Positions 24,262-37,245 of a DNA stretch of 64,000 nucleotides are shown in pieces. Source of the stretch: Bacillota bacterium (lineage in GTDB: Bacteria > Bacillota > Clostridia > Oscillospirales > Ruminococcaceae); contig JAEYNX010000014.1 in NCBI GenBank assembly GCA_023412215.1, positions 62,001 to 126,000 on the forward strand, in the 5' to 3' direction. A program made the position numbers and the translations under genes. Within the stretch, counting starts at the first letter, position 1; the number at the start of each line of letters is the position of its first letter. The notes beneath the pieces are model-generated. The model searched no databases and was not told the DNA's origin. It saw only the letters and a list, made by a program, of their open reading frames with translations.

Positions 24262-25464
24262 TTACTCGTTGATTGCGGATACTACGCCGGAGCCAACGGT
24301 ACGGCCACCCTCACGGATAGCGAAACGAAGACCGGCTTCGATAGCGATAGGGGTGATGAGCTCTACGTTCATTTCAACATTATCACCGGGCATGCACATC
24401 TCGGTGCCCTCGGGCAGCTTGATTACGCCGGTAACGTCGGTTGTACGGAAGTAGAACTGGGGACGGTAGTTATCAAAGAAAGGAGTATGGCGGCCGCCCT
24501 CTTCCTTCTTTAAGATATACACCTGACCCTGGAACTTGGTGTGGGGGTGAATGGTGCCGGGTTTGCAAAGAACCTGGCCGCGCTCGATGTCCGTTCTCTG
24601 GATACCGCGGAGCAGTGCGCCGATATTGTCGCCTGCCTCAGCGTAGTCGAGGATCTTTCTGAACATCTCAACGCCGGTAACAACGGTCTTCTTTCTCTCT
24701 TCGGTAAGGCCGATGATCTCAACTTCGTCGCCAGTCTTGAGCTGGCCGCGCTCTACTCTGCCGGTAGCAACGGTGCCGCGGCCGGTAATGGTGAACACGT
24801 CCTCAACAGGCATTAAGAAGGGCAGGTCGGTCTTGCGCTCAGGGGTGGGGATATAGCTGTCTACCGCATCCATCAGCTCATAGATGCACTTGTATTCAGG
24901 AGCAGCCTTATCGGTAGAGGTGCTCTCGAGAGCCTTTAAGGCAGAGCCCTTGATGATCGGAATGTCGTCGCCGGGGAACTCGTAAGCGGAAAGAAGCTCA
25001 CGGATTTCCATCTCAACGAGCTCGAGGAGCTCATCGTCGTCTACCTGATCAGCCTTGTTCATGAATACTACGATATACTGAACGCCTACACGGCTGGCAA
25101 GCAGGATGTGCTCACGGGTCTGAGGCATGGGGCCGTCTGCAGCGGACACAACGAGGATAGCGCCGTCCATCTGAGCAGCACCGGTGATCATGTTCTTAAC
25201 GTAGTCGGCATGTCCGGGGCAGTCAACATGAGCATAGTGACGGGTGTCGGTCTGATACTCAACGTGAGCGGTGTTGATGGTGATGCCGCGCTCTCTCTCT
25301 TCAGGGGCTTTATCGATCATGTCATAGGCCATGAAGCTTGCCTGGCCGTTCATGCCGAGCACCTTGGTGATAGCAGCCGTTAAGGTGGTCTTGCCGTGAT
25401 CTACGTGGCCGATGGTGCCAATGTTAACGTGGGGTTTGTTACGTTCGAATTTGGCTTTTGCCAT
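24262..25464 (-). CDS. tuf: elongation factor Tu
   Basis: A 400-residue GTPase that carries aminoacyl-tRNA to the ribosome. It shows all G motifs: GHVDHGKTT (G1), the RERGITI switch region, DCPGHADY (G3) and NKAD (G4), then domains II and III with GRGTVATGRVERG and PGDNVEM. The sequence is continuous and of normal length. AAAGGAGG precedes the ATG. It is the last gene of the str cluster and has its own promoter (25523-25551) as well as probable read-through from fusA. Confidence 0.98.
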   Translation of the reverse strand: MAKAKFERNKPHVNIGTIGHVDHGKTTLTAAITKVLGMNGQASFMAYDMIDKAPEERERGITINTAHVEYQTDTRHYAHVDCPGHADYVKNMITGAAQMDGAILVVSAADGPMPQTREHILLASRVGVQYIVVFMNKADQVDDDELLELVEMEIRELLSAYEFPGDDIPIIKGSALKALESTSTDKAAPEYKCIYELMDAVDSYIPTPERKTDLPFLMPVEDVFTITGRGTVATGRVERGQLKTGDEVEIIGLTEERKKTVVTGVEMFRKILDYAEAGDNIGALLRGIQRTDIERGQVLCKPGTIHPHTKFQGQVYILKKEEGGRHTPFFDNYRPQFYFRTTDVTGVIKLPEGTEMCMPGDNVEMNVELITPIAIEAGLRFAIREGGRTVGSGVVSAINE

Positions 25465-25522
25465 TGGAATTTCCTCCTTTTATAAACACATTAATTAATT
25501 TATAAATGCAAGATATAGGAAC

Positions 25523-25551
25523 ATTGTAGCAATTATAACGAGAAATATCAA
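25523..25551 (-). promoter_or_regulatory. SigA-type promoter for tuf
   Basis: Minus strand TTGATA and TACAAT with a 17-base spacer (25546-25551 and 25523-25528), about 60 bases before the tuf start. Confidence 0.75.
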
Positions 25552-25587
25552 GGGCTTTATAAAATTTGCTAACGCCCGGTATCCCTG

Positions 25588-27669
25588 TTAATCCTGCTTC
25601 GCGCGGGCACTCATGATGCCTTCTGCGATCGACTTCGGCAGCTCGATGTAGTGGCTGGGCTCCATGGCATAAACGCCGCGACCCTGCGTTTTGGAACGAA
25701 GGTCGGTGGAGTAGCCGAACATCTCGGAAAGCGGTACGAAGGCGTTGATCTGCTGTGCGCCGAACTGTGCCTCCATGCCCTGAATCTGGCCGCGGCGGGA
25801 GTTAAGGTCGCCGATAACGTCGCCCATATACTCCTCGGGAACGGTAACCGCCACCTTCATGATAGGCTCGAGGATTACCGGGTCGGCCTTCTTCATCGCC
25901 TCTTTAAAGGCCATGGAACCTGCGATCTTAAACGCCATTTCAGATGAGTCAACCTCGTGGTAAGAACCGTCATACAGCGTAACGATAACGTCTACAACGG
26001 GGTAGCCCGCCAAAACGCCCGCCTGCATGGCGCCCTGAATACCCTGGTTAACCGGCTCGATGTATTCCTTCGGAATCGCACCGCCTACTACGGCATTCTT
26101 AAACTCGTAGCCCTTGCCGGACTCGTTGGGTTCTACCTTGATCTTAACGTGACCGTACTGGCCGCGGCCGCCCGACTGGCGCGCATACTTGTGGTCGACA
26201 TCCGCCAGCTTGCGGATGGTTTCCTTGTAGGCAACCTGAGGCTTGCCGACATTGGCCTCTACGCGGAACTCGCGCAGCATTCTGTCTACAATAATCTCAA
26301 GGTGCAATTCGCCCATGCCCGCGATGATGGTCTGGCCGGTTTCCTCGTCGGTGTAGGTTTTGAAGGTGGGGTCTTCCTCAGCAAGCTTCGAAAGCGCAAT
26401 GCCCATCTTCTCCTGGCCCGCCTTGGTCTTCGGCTCGATCGCTACGCGGATAACAGGCTCGGGGAATTCCATCGATTCAAGGATGATTGGGTGCTTTTCG
26501 TCGCACAGGGTGTCGCCCGTGGTGGTGTTTTTAAGGCCAACGGCGGCGGCGATGTCGCCCGCGTACACCTCGTCGATATCCTGACGGTGGTTGGCGTGCA
26601 TCTGCAGGATGCGCCCGATACGCTCGTCGTTGTCTTTGTTTGCGTTGTAAACGGTGGTACCCGTCTTTACCGAGCCGGAGTATACGCGGAAGAAGCAGAG
26701 CTTACCAACGTACGGGTCGGTCGCAATCTTAAACGCAAGCGCGGAGAAGGGCTGATTGTCGGCGGAAGGCCGTTCCTCAGTCTCACCGTTCTCGGGGTTT
26801 ACGCCGGTGATATGGTCGATGTCTGTCGGTGCAGGCATGTAGTCGATAACGGCATCGAGCAGCTTCTGTACGCCCTTGTTGCGGTAGGATGTGCCGCACA
26901 CAACGGGTACAAAGTGGTTTGCGATGGTACCCTTGCGGATGCAGGCTTTAAGCTCGTCGATGGTAAGCTCCTCACCGTCAAGGTACTTCATCATCATCTC
27001 TTCGTCCACTTCGGCGGCAGCCTCGATGAGCTTGTGATGATATTCGTCCGCCAGTTCCTTCATATCCTCGGGAATCTCTTCCACGCGGATATCCTTGCCC
27101 AGATCGTCGTAATAAACGTAAGCCTTCATCTCCAACAGGTCGACAATACCCTTGAAGAACTGCTCGGCGCCGATAGGCAGCTGAATGGGAACGGCGTTGC
27201 ACTTTAAGCGCTGGTGCATCATATTTACCACGCGGTAAAAATCGGCACCCATGATGTCCATTTTGTTAACATAGGCCATACGCGGCACTTTGTATTTGTC
27301 GGCCTGACGCCATACGGTCTCAGACTGCGGCTCAACGCCGCCCTTCGCGCAGAAAACGGTCACAGAACCGTCAAGCACACGAAGCGAACGCTCAACTTCC
27401 ACTGTAAAGTCTACGTGGCCGGGGGTATCGATAATATTGATGCGATAGCCCTTCCAGAAAGCGGTGGTCGCAGCGGAGGTAATGGTGATACCTCTCTCCT
27501 GCTCCTGCTCCATCCAGTCCATCGTTGCAGCGCCATCATGAACCTCGCCGATCTTGTGGGTCTTACCTGTATAAAACAGTATGCGCTCTGTAGTCGTGGT
27601 TTTGCCAGCGTCAATGTGAGCCATTATGCCTATGTTTCGAGTCAATTCAAGCGAAACTTCTCTTGGCAT
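25588..27669 (-). CDS. fusA: elongation factor G
   Basis: A 693-residue translocation GTPase of normal length with AHIDAGKTTTTERILFYTG (G1), the RGITITSAATT switch, DTPGHVDFT (G3) and NKMD (G4), followed by domains II to V ending in GRGVYAMEPSHYIELPKSIAE. AAGGAGG precedes the ATG at 27669. It sits between rpsG (152 bases upstream) and tuf, the classic str order. I saw no frameshift or unusual change. Confidence 0.98.
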   Translation of the reverse strand: MPREVSLELTRNIGIMAHIDAGKTTTTERILFYTGKTHKIGEVHDGAATMDWMEQEQERGITITSAATTAFWKGYRINIIDTPGHVDFTVEVERSLRVLDGSVTVFCAKGGVEPQSETVWRQADKYKVPRMAYVNKMDIMGADFYRVVNMMHQRLKCNAVPIQLPIGAEQFFKGIVDLLEMKAYVYYDDLGKDIRVEEIPEDMKELADEYHHKLIEAAAEVDEEMMMKYLDGEELTIDELKACIRKGTIANHFVPVVCGTSYRNKGVQKLLDAVIDYMPAPTDIDHITGVNPENGETEERPSADNQPFSALAFKIATDPYVGKLCFFRVYSGSVKTGTTVYNANKDNDERIGRILQMHANHRQDIDEVYAGDIAAAVGLKNTTTGDTLCDEKHPIILESMEFPEPVIRVAIEPKTKAGQEKMGIALSKLAEEDPTFKTYTDEETGQTIIAGMGELHLEIIVDRMLREFRVEANVGKPQVAYKETIRKLADVDHKYARQSGGRGQYGHVKIKVEPNESGKGYEFKNAVVGGAIPKEYIEPVNQGIQGAMQAGVLAGYPVVDVIVTLYDGSYHEVDSSEMAFKIAGSMAFKEAMKKADPVILEPIMKVAVTVPEEYMGDVIGDLNSRRGQIQGMEAQFGAQQINAFVPLSEMFGYSTDLRSKTQGRGVYAMEPSHYIELPKSIAEGIMSARAKQD

Positions 27670-27821
27670 ATAGTCCTCCTTAAGAAATAAAAAAACTAGC
27701 TCGCGCTCTCATTTAGGTGAAAGCGCTATATGCAGCCTTTGCAGCGTGCATATCAACCACTGACATACAAAGGCACATAAGAACAACTTTGCGGATAATT
27801 GCTGTTATCCCGGATAACGAA

Positions 27822-28292
27822 CTACCATCTGTAGTTGGCAAATGCCTTGTTGGCATCGGCCATTTTATGAGTGTCTTCACGCTTCTTCACGGCGCCGCCC
27901 AAATTGTTGGTGGCATCGATGATCTCGCCTGCAAGTCTCTCCTTCATGGTCTTCTCAGACCGGCTTCTTGCGTAACTGGTCATCCAACGCAAGCCGAGGG
28001 TCTGTCTTCTCTCCGGACGAACCGGCATAGGAACCTGATAGGTAGAGCCACCCACGCGGCGGGCTTTAACCTCAAGCACGGGCATGATGTTCTCCATCGC
28101 CTGCTCGAAAGCCTCCAGTGAGTCTTTGCCAGTTTTCTCTTTTACAATGTCGAAGGCACCGTAAACGATCTTCTGGGCAACACCTTTTTTGCCGTCATAC
28201 ATAATACTGTTGATTAAACGTGTGACAAGCTTTGAATTATAAAGCGGATCCGGCAAAACATCACGTTTTGCGGTTTGACCTCTTCTTGGCAC
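27822..28292 (-). CDS. rpsG: 30S ribosomal protein S7
   Basis: A 156-residue S7, the universal length for this protein. It binds the 3' major domain of 16S rRNA and, in many bacteria, its own mRNA. The start is GTG at 28292 (PRRGQTAKRDV follows), eight bases after AAGGAGG; a start at 28310 would add six residues that S7 does not have. Landmarks include YNSKLVTRLINSIMYDGKK and KMADANKAFANYRW at the end. An unusual 353-base gap separates it from rpsL and contains the inverted-repeat element at 28333-28500. Confidence 0.97.
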   Translation of the reverse strand: MPRRGQTAKRDVLPDPLYNSKLVTRLINSIMYDGKKGVAQKIVYGAFDIVKEKTGKDSLEAFEQAMENIMPVLEVKARRVGGSTYQVPMPVRPERRQTLGLRWMTSYARSRSEKTMKERLAGEIIDATNNLGGAVKKREDTHKMADANKAFANYRW

Positions 28293-28332
28293 TTCGCTTC
28301 CCTCCTTCACATAATGAATTCATCGGTACTCG

Positions 28333-28500
28333 AAAGCGCAAAACTCCCGTTTGGGCTTGTTTGAAAAAGATAAAATTATTGGATATTTCGCTCAAGCGAG
28401 ATGGATGCAAGTCAAAAGGCGGAGGAATACTTGATGTATTCCGAGCATTTTTGAGGCAGCAGATATCCGTTTGAGTAGAAATAGACACAATTTGCGCTTT
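28333..28500. repeat. 168-bp structured element with terminal inverted repeats inside the str operon
   Basis: The ends AAAGCGCAAA (28333-28342) and TTTGCGCTTT (28491-28500) are perfect inverted repeats. Inside lie GGAATAC-ttgat-GTATTCC (28424-28442), TCGC-tcaa-GCGA (28388-28399) and GGATAT/ATATCC (28381-28386 with 28463-28468), so either strand could fold into a branched structure. A second pairing, CCGTTTG/CAAACGG, competes with or crosses the terminal one. Reading frames across it have no family match I recognise. The rest of the gap 28293-28645 is AT-rich and empty. Confidence 0.6.
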
Positions 28501-28645
28501 TCAAACGGCCCCTCGGCCAAATGCAAGGTTAAACCAATACAATGTGCTTTCGCACAGATTATATATAGTCATCCCTTCCATCTGCCTGCTCCTAAGCCGC
28601 TTTGTTTAAAGCGGTTTTAACGGAGCGCAAACATTGGGGCTTTGA

Positions 28646-29074
28646 TCACTTCTTCGCAGCACCAGCCTTCGGACGTTTTGCACCGTACTTAGAACGGCCC
28701 TGTGCTCTCTTGGCAACACCCTGGGCGTCCAGCGTACCGCGGATGATGTGGTAACGCACACCAGGCAGGTCCTTTACACGACCGCCACGGATGAGTACCA
28801 CGCTGTGCTCCTGCAGGTTATGTCCGATACCGGGGATATAGGCCGATGCTTCGATCTGATTGGTGAGCTTTACTCTTGCTACCTTACGCAGAGCAGAGTT
28901 CGGCTTTTTCGGTGTCATGGTTCTGATTGCAGTACAAACACCGCGTTTTTGGGGGGAGTTCTGGTCGATTACCACTCTCTTTTTAGAGTTGAAACCCTTT
29001 AAAAGAGCAGGAGCGGTCGACTTCTTTTCGGAAACTTCCCTACCTTTGCGTACCAGCTGGTTAAAGGTTGGCAT
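28646..29074 (-). CDS. rpsL: 30S ribosomal protein S12
   Basis: A 142-residue S12 starting MPTFNQLVRKGRE at 29074, after AAGGAGGTGCAAT. S12 lies at the decoding centre. The region around the streptomycin-resistance site reads TPKKPNSALRKVARVKL, with the wild-type Lys pair, and the second site GVRYHIIRG is also normal; this predicts a drug-sensitive ribosome. It has its own promoter at 29208-29237 and is the first gene of the str cluster, 590 bases after rpoC. Confidence 0.97.
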   Translation of the reverse strand: MPTFNQLVRKGREVSEKKSTAPALLKGFNSKKRVVIDQNSPQKRGVCTAIRTMTPKKPNSALRKVARVKLTNQIEASAYIPGIGHNLQEHSVVLIRGGRVKDLPGVRYHIIRGTLDAQGVAKRAQGRSKYGAKRPKAGAAKK

Positions 29075-29207
29075 ATTGCACCTCCTTGAACTTAAAATAT
29101 TTATTACAAAAACACGGCAGCAACTGCTAAACCGCGCCTTTATAACCATCAATCCATGGTAGTATTTGCAATTTTCAAGCGAAAATTACACGGGGTACCG
29201 ACTATAC

Positions 29208-29237
29208 ATTTTAGCACCCTGCAGCTCTATTTGTCAA
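29208..29237 (-). promoter_or_regulatory. SigA-type promoter for the str operon
   Basis: Minus strand TTGACA (29232-29237) and TAAAAT (29208-29213) with an 18-base spacer. The leader to the rpsL start is about 130 bases. Confidence 0.75.
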
Positions 29238-29284
29238 CACGGAAAAGGTATATTCTTCGTAAACCGCGGCTGAATGCCATCTGC

Positions 29285-29640
29285 CCGCAATCGTACGTCC
29301 TATAGGGGCAGACCCATGTGTCTGCCCCTACAATCCGTCGTGCAAAAGTAGGTAGCCTTTTTCTGTTTACGTGTATGACAAAACAGACAATTGTAGGGGC
29401 GGCGTTTTGCCGCCCGCCAATCGCATAATCCTGTAGGGGAGCGCATTGCGCGCCCGTGGTTTAAGCCTACGCGCGGGGTAAAATCCGCGGGCGAACACAG
29501 TTCGCCCCTACAACCGCCGGATAACCCCTGTAGGGGGCGGCGTCCCCGACGCCCCGCCATAGGGGCGGCTGTCCGTCTATCGGTGCCATACGCTCACGAT
29601 GACCCCCCCGCTTATCACGGAAGGGTCAATCGTGATGGAT
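29285..29640. repeat. GC-rich palindromic repeat cluster D
   Basis: Head-to-tail units GGGGCAGAC..GTCTGCCCC, GGGGCGGCGTTTTGCCGCCC, GCGAACACAGTTCGC and GGGGGCGGCGTCCCCGACGCC, then a longer CACGATGACCC/GGGTCAATCGTG inverted repeat (29595-29634) near the end of rpoC. The gap 29075-29664 holds the rpsL promoter and these repeats, but no gene. Confidence 0.85.
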
Positions 29641-29664
29641 CTATTCAGTCTGTAACCCTTTAGT

Positions 29665-33189
<3,525 letters not shown>

Positions 33190-33206
33190 GTGCGACCCCT
33201 CTTCCA

Positions 33207-36200
33207 TTATTCATTGCCTTCCGACAAACCAATATCATCCAATCCAAAATCGTTCAAGAGATCGTCCGGTTCCTCGTCGTCGGGTATCAACAGGTCGTCG
33301 TCGTCCATCTCCTCTTCCATAAAGCCCTCAGGCAGCTCGCTGCTTTCGCTCGTCATCTCATCCGGCAGCACGTCGGCGATGGGGGTCAAGCCCACGTCGT
33401 CATCGTCGTCGAAGGTCTGCTTAAGGTCGATCTCCTTATCGTCCTTATCCAGCACCTTTACGTCCAGCGCCAGCGACTGCAGCTCCTTGATAAGCACCTT
33501 AAAGGATTCGGGGATGCCGGGCTTGGGAACATTCTGCCCCTTTACGATGGCTTCGTAGGTCTTTACGCGGCCCACCACGTCGTCCGACTTCACGGTGAGG
33601 ATCTCCTGCAGCGTGTAGGCGGCGCCGTAGGCCTCGAGCGCCCAAACCTCCATCTCACCGAAGCGCTGGCCGCCGAACTGGGCTTTACCGCCGAGCGGCT
33701 GCTGAGTTACCAGCGAGTACGGGCCGGTGGAACGGGCGTGAATCTTATCGTCTACCAGATGGTGCAGTTTTAAGAAGTACATGTAGCCGACGGTTACGGG
33801 GTTATCAAACGGGTCGCCCGTTCTGCCGTCGTACAGGATGGACTTGCCGTCCTCACGGTAGCCCGCCTCTTTCAAGCACTCGCGGATGTCGCCCTCGTGG
33901 GCGCCGTCGAATACGGGGGTCATCACCTTCCAGCCCAGCGCCTTGGCGGCGTAGCCGAGGTGTACCTCCAGTACCTGTCCGATGTTCATACGGGAAGGAA
34001 CGCCAAGGGGGTTTAAGACGATGTCAAGCGGTGTGCCGTCGGCCAAGAAGGGCATATCCTCCTGCGGCAGGATGCGCGAAACTACACCCTTGTTGCCGTG
34101 GCGGCCCGCCATCTTGTCACCCACCGAAATCTTACGCTTCTGGGCGATGTAGCAGCGCACCACCATGTTTACCCCGGGGCTCAGCTCGTCGCAGTTGTCC
34201 CTTGTGAACACCTTTACGTCCACCACAATGCCGTACTCGCCGTGCGGCACGCGCAGGGAGGTATCGCGCACCTCGCGCGCCTTTTCACCGAAGATGGCGC
34301 GCAAGAGGCGCTCTTCCGCGGTAAGCTCGGTTTCGCCCTTGGGGGTCACCTTGCCCACCAGAATATCGCCTGCGTGCACCTCGGCGCCGATGCGGATGAT
34401 GCCGCGGTCGTCAAGGTCTTTGAGCGACTCGTCGCCCACGTTGGGGATGTCGCGGGTAATCTCCTCGGCGCCAAGCTTGGTATCGCGCGCCTCGGTTTCG
34501 TATTCCTCGATATGGATAGAGGTATAAACGTCGTCGCGTACCATCTTTTCGTTGATGAGCACGGCGTCCTCGTAGTTGTAGCCTTCCCAGGTCATAAAGC
34601 CGATGAGAGCGTTCTTGCCGAGGCTTATCTCACCGTTGCTGGTGGCGGGGCCGTCGGCGATAACCTGCCCCTTCTTGATCTGGTCGCCGCGGTTGACAAT
34701 CGGGCGCTGGTTGGTGCAGGTACCCTGATTGGAACGCAAAAACTTGATGAGCTTATAGGTCTCGAGCGACCCGCTCGCGGTGCGGATGCACACCTCGTTG
34801 GCCGAGACGCGCTCCACCACGCCGTTGTGGCGCGAAACCACGGCAACGCCGGAATCCACCGCCGCCTTGTATTCCATACCGGTGCCGACAATGGGCGACT
34901 CGGTTTTTAACAGCGGCACCGCCTGGCGCTGCATGTTAGAACCCATCAGCGCGCGGTTGGCGTCGTCGTTCTCAAGGAAGGGGATCATGGCGGTCGCCAC
35001 CGAAACAACCATCTTCGGCGAAACGTCCATGAAGTCCACACGGACCCTGTCTACTTCAAGAATCTGGTCGCGGTAGCGGGCGTTAACCTGCTCGCGCGCA
35101 AAACGGTGCAGCTCATCGAGCGGCTCGTTTGCCTGCGCAACCACGTATTCGTCCTCTACGTCCGCGGTCATGTATATAACTTCCTCGGATACCACGCCGG
35201 TTTTCTTGTCTACACGGCGGTAGGGTGCCTCCACAAAGCCGTATTCGTTGATGCGGGCAAAGGTGGCGAGGTAGGAAATAAGGCCGATGTTCGGGCCTTC
35301 AGGCGTCTCGATGGGACACATGCGGCCGTAGTGGCTGTAGTGAACGTCGCGCACCTCGAAGCCCGCGCGGTCACGGGAAAGACCGCCGGGGCCCAAAGCC
35401 GAAAGACGGCGCTTATGCGTAAGCTCCGCAAGGGGGTTTGTCTGGTCCATGAACTGCGAAAGGGGCGAGGAGCCGAAGAACTCCTTGATGGCTGCCACCA
35501 CGGGGCGGATGTTGATCAGCGCCTGCGGGGTAACAACCTCCATGTCCTGCGCCTGCAGCGTCATGCGCTCGCGGATAACGCGCTCCATTCTGGAAAAGCC
35601 GATGCGGAACTGGTTCTGCAAGAGCTCGCCCACCGAACGGATGCGGCGGTTGCCCAGGTGGTCGATATCGTCGATGTTGCCGATATCGTAGCCCAGGTTG
35701 TTGATATAGTTGACGGACGCGTAGATATCGTCCTTGATGATGGTTTTGGGGATAAGGTCGTCGAGGCGCGCCTTGATCATGTCGGCTACCACGGTCTCGT
35801 CGGTCGCCTTGTCAAGGATCTCGCGCAACACGGAAAAACGCACCTTCTCGGTGATGCCGAGGGCTTCCGCGTCGATGGAGACAAAGTCCTTGAGGTTTAC
35901 CATGCCGTTGCTGATAACCTTTACCTCTTTGCCGTCGATATCAAGGTATACGGTATCCACGCCCGCGGCCTCGATCTCCCACGACTTCTCGCGGGTAAGG
36001 GTCTCGCCGGCCTCGGCCAGCAGCTCGCCCGTCAAGGGGTTTACCACAGGCTGCATAATCTTTTTGCCCGCGATGCGGCGGCCGACGGCAAGCTTTTTGT
36101 TGTACTTGTAGCGGCCCACGCGGGAAAGGTCGTAGCGTCTGGGGTCAAAGAACAGCCCGTCGATATGCGAAACGGCGCTTTCCACCGTCGGGGGCTCACC

Positions 36201-36929
36201 GGGGCGCAGCTTGCGGTACACCTCAAGCAGGGCCTCCTCGGTGTTTTTGGTGTTGTCCTTCTGGATGGTCGCCATGATGCGCTCGTCCTCACCGAAGAGA
36301 TTGATAATCTCGAGGTCGGTGCCGAGGCCCAGCGCCCGCAAAAAGACGGTGATGGGCATCTTGCGGTTTTTATCGATTCTTACATAGAATACGTCGTTCG
36401 GGTCGGTCTCATACTCCAGCCATGCGCCGCGGTTGGGGTTCATGGTGGAGGAAAACAGCTTTTTGCCGGTTTTATCGAACTGCATCCCGTAGTATACACC
36501 CGGGGAGCGAACAAGCTGAGAAACGATTACGCGTTCGGCGCCGTTTATAACAAAGGTGCCGCTGTCGGTCATGAGCGGAAAATCACCCATGAAGATCTCC
36601 TGCTCTTTAACTTCACCTGTTTCTTTATTTAAAAGACGTGCTGTCACACGCAAGGGAGCCGCATAGGTAACGTCGCGCTCCTTGCACTCTTCCACTGTAT
36701 ACTTCGCCGTTTCTTCAAGGCGATACCCTACAAAGGTTAAAACCAGATTCCCGGTATAATCGGTTATGGATGAAACGTCATTAAAAACCTCCTTTAATCC
36801 CTCCTCAAGGAACCACTTGTAAGAGTTCTTCTGCACCTCGATGAGGTTGGGCATATCCAGAACCTCATTGATATGGGCAAAGCTCATACGGACATTTTTG
36901 CCTAGGTGCACTTCTTTGACATTTACCAT
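33207..36929 (-). CDS. rpoB: DNA-directed RNA polymerase subunit beta
   Basis: A 1240-residue beta subunit. The rifampicin pocket reads SQFMDQTNPLAELTHKRRLS then ALGPGGLSRDRAGFEVRD, with the wild-type Asp, His and Ser at the three main resistance positions, so the enzyme is predicted to be rifampicin-sensitive. GDKMAGRHGNKGVVS and PSRMNIGQVLE are also conserved. The C-terminus is a long acidic tail (about residues 1170-1240, many Asp and Glu), common in Clostridia. ATG at 36929 follows GGAGTGAGC. A strong promoter lies at 37094-37122. Long open frames on the opposite strand within this gene are shadows. Confidence 0.98.
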   Translation of the reverse strand: MVNVKEVHLGKNVRMSFAHINEVLDMPNLIEVQKNSYKWFLEEGLKEVFNDVSSITDYTGNLVLTFVGYRLEETAKYTVEECKERDVTYAAPLRVTARLLNKETGEVKEQEIFMGDFPLMTDSGTFVINGAERVIVSQLVRSPGVYYGMQFDKTGKKLFSSTMNPNRGAWLEYETDPNDVFYVRIDKNRKMPITVFLRALGLGTDLEIINLFGEDERIMATIQKDNTKNTEEALLEVYRKLRPGEPPTVESAVSHIDGLFFDPRRYDLSRVGRYKYNKKLAVGRRIAGKKIMQPVVNPLTGELLAEAGETLTREKSWEIEAAGVDTVYLDIDGKEVKVISNGMVNLKDFVSIDAEALGITEKVRFSVLREILDKATDETVVADMIKARLDDLIPKTIIKDDIYASVNYINNLGYDIGNIDDIDHLGNRRIRSVGELLQNQFRIGFSRMERVIRERMTLQAQDMEVVTPQALINIRPVVAAIKEFFGSSPLSQFMDQTNPLAELTHKRRLSALGPGGLSRDRAGFEVRDVHYSHYGRMCPIETPEGPNIGLISYLATFARINEYGFVEAPYRRVDKKTGVVSEEVIYMTADVEDEYVVAQANEPLDELHRFAREQVNARYRDQILEVDRVRVDFMDVSPKMVVSVATAMIPFLENDDANRALMGSNMQRQAVPLLKTESPIVGTGMEYKAAVDSGVAVVSRHNGVVERVSANEVCIRTASGSLETYKLIKFLRSNQGTCTNQRPIVNRGDQIKKGQVIADGPATSNGEISLGKNALIGFMTWEGYNYEDAVLINEKMVRDDVYTSIHIEEYETEARDTKLGAEEITRDIPNVGDESLKDLDDRGIIRIGAEVHAGDILVGKVTPKGETELTAEERLLRAIFGEKAREVRDTSLRVPHGEYGIVVDVKVFTRDNCDELSPGVNMVVRCYIAQKRKISVGDKMAGRHGNKGVVSRILPQEDMPFLADGTPLDIVLNPLGVPSRMNIGQVLEVHLGYAAKALGWKVMTPVFDGAHEGDIRECLKEAGYREDGKSILYDGRTGDPFDNPVTVGYMYFLKLHHLVDDKIHARSTGPYSLVTQQPLGGKAQFGGQRFGEMEVWALEAYGAAYTLQEILTVKSDDVVGRVKTYEAIVKGQNVPKPGIPESFKVLIKELQSLALDVKVLDKDDKEIDLKQTFDDDDDVGLTPIADVLPDEMTSESSELPEGFMEEEMDDDDLLIPDDEEPDDLLNDFGLDDIGLSEGNE

Positions 36930-37020
36930 ATGCTCACTCCATTCATCTTTTTAACCATTTATCGCCACGCAAAATCACTATCAGGCTAAAACTGTAAACA
37001 AGTGTTTTTGCATATTTGTA

Positions 37021-37049
37021 TTGATATTTTTTGGTGCATATGCTATAAT
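37021..37049 (+). promoter_or_regulatory. strong SigA-type promoter on the plus strand, opposite the rpoB leader
   Basis: TTGATA (37021-37026) and TATAAT (37044-37049), spacer 17. It points away from rpoB. The next plus-strand gene starts almost 1 kb on (38021), but a plus-strand terminator lies at 37199-37226, so a short RNA is possible. Confidence 0.6.
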
Positions 37050-37093
37050 GAAATATCATAAAAGCATATTAAGACATGATGATACAGTATATT

Positions 37094-37122
37094 ATTGTAA
37101 CACCAATAATTCTTAATGTCAA
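37094..37122 (-). promoter_or_regulatory. SigA-type promoter for rpoBC
   Basis: Minus strand TTGACA (37117-37122) and TACAAT (37094-37099) with the ideal 17-base spacer. The untranslated leader to the rpoB start is about 155 bases. Confidence 0.85.
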
Positions 37123-37198
37123 TAAAAATATAGTATTTTTTTATGCCCTTTGCGTATAATATTTTGTTGGGGTTGCCTAAAAAACCGTTTTTAAACTT

Positions 37199-37226
37199 TC
37201 TCCTGCCGCTGCGGGAGATTTTTTAT
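37199..37226 (+). terminator. plus-strand terminator
   Basis: CTCCTGC-CGCT-GCGGGAG hairpin followed by ATTTTTTATTT. Confidence 0.7.
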
Positions 37227-37245
37227 TTACGAAAAATTAAAAATT

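Larger units (their letters stand above)
37056..37226 (+). ncRNA. candidate small RNA (promoter plus terminator, no gene)
   Basis: The interval begins just after the promoter at 37021-37049 and ends with CTCCTGC-cgct-GCGGGAG-ATTTTTTATTT. It crosses the rpoB promoter in the opposite direction, so its RNA would be complementary to none of the rpoB mRNA past its start but would collide with rpoB initiation. It resembles no RNA family that I recognise. Most of it is AT-rich; the fold is not obvious apart from the terminator. Confidence 0.35.

Noticed and set aside
25957..27207. 416-codon frame antisense to fusA
   Set aside because: Shadow of a complete, conserved gene; no independent ribosome site or motif.
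35106..36632. 508-codon frame antisense to rpoB
   Set aside because: rpoB is complete and conserved on the other strand; this frame is a by-product of its GC-rich codon use.
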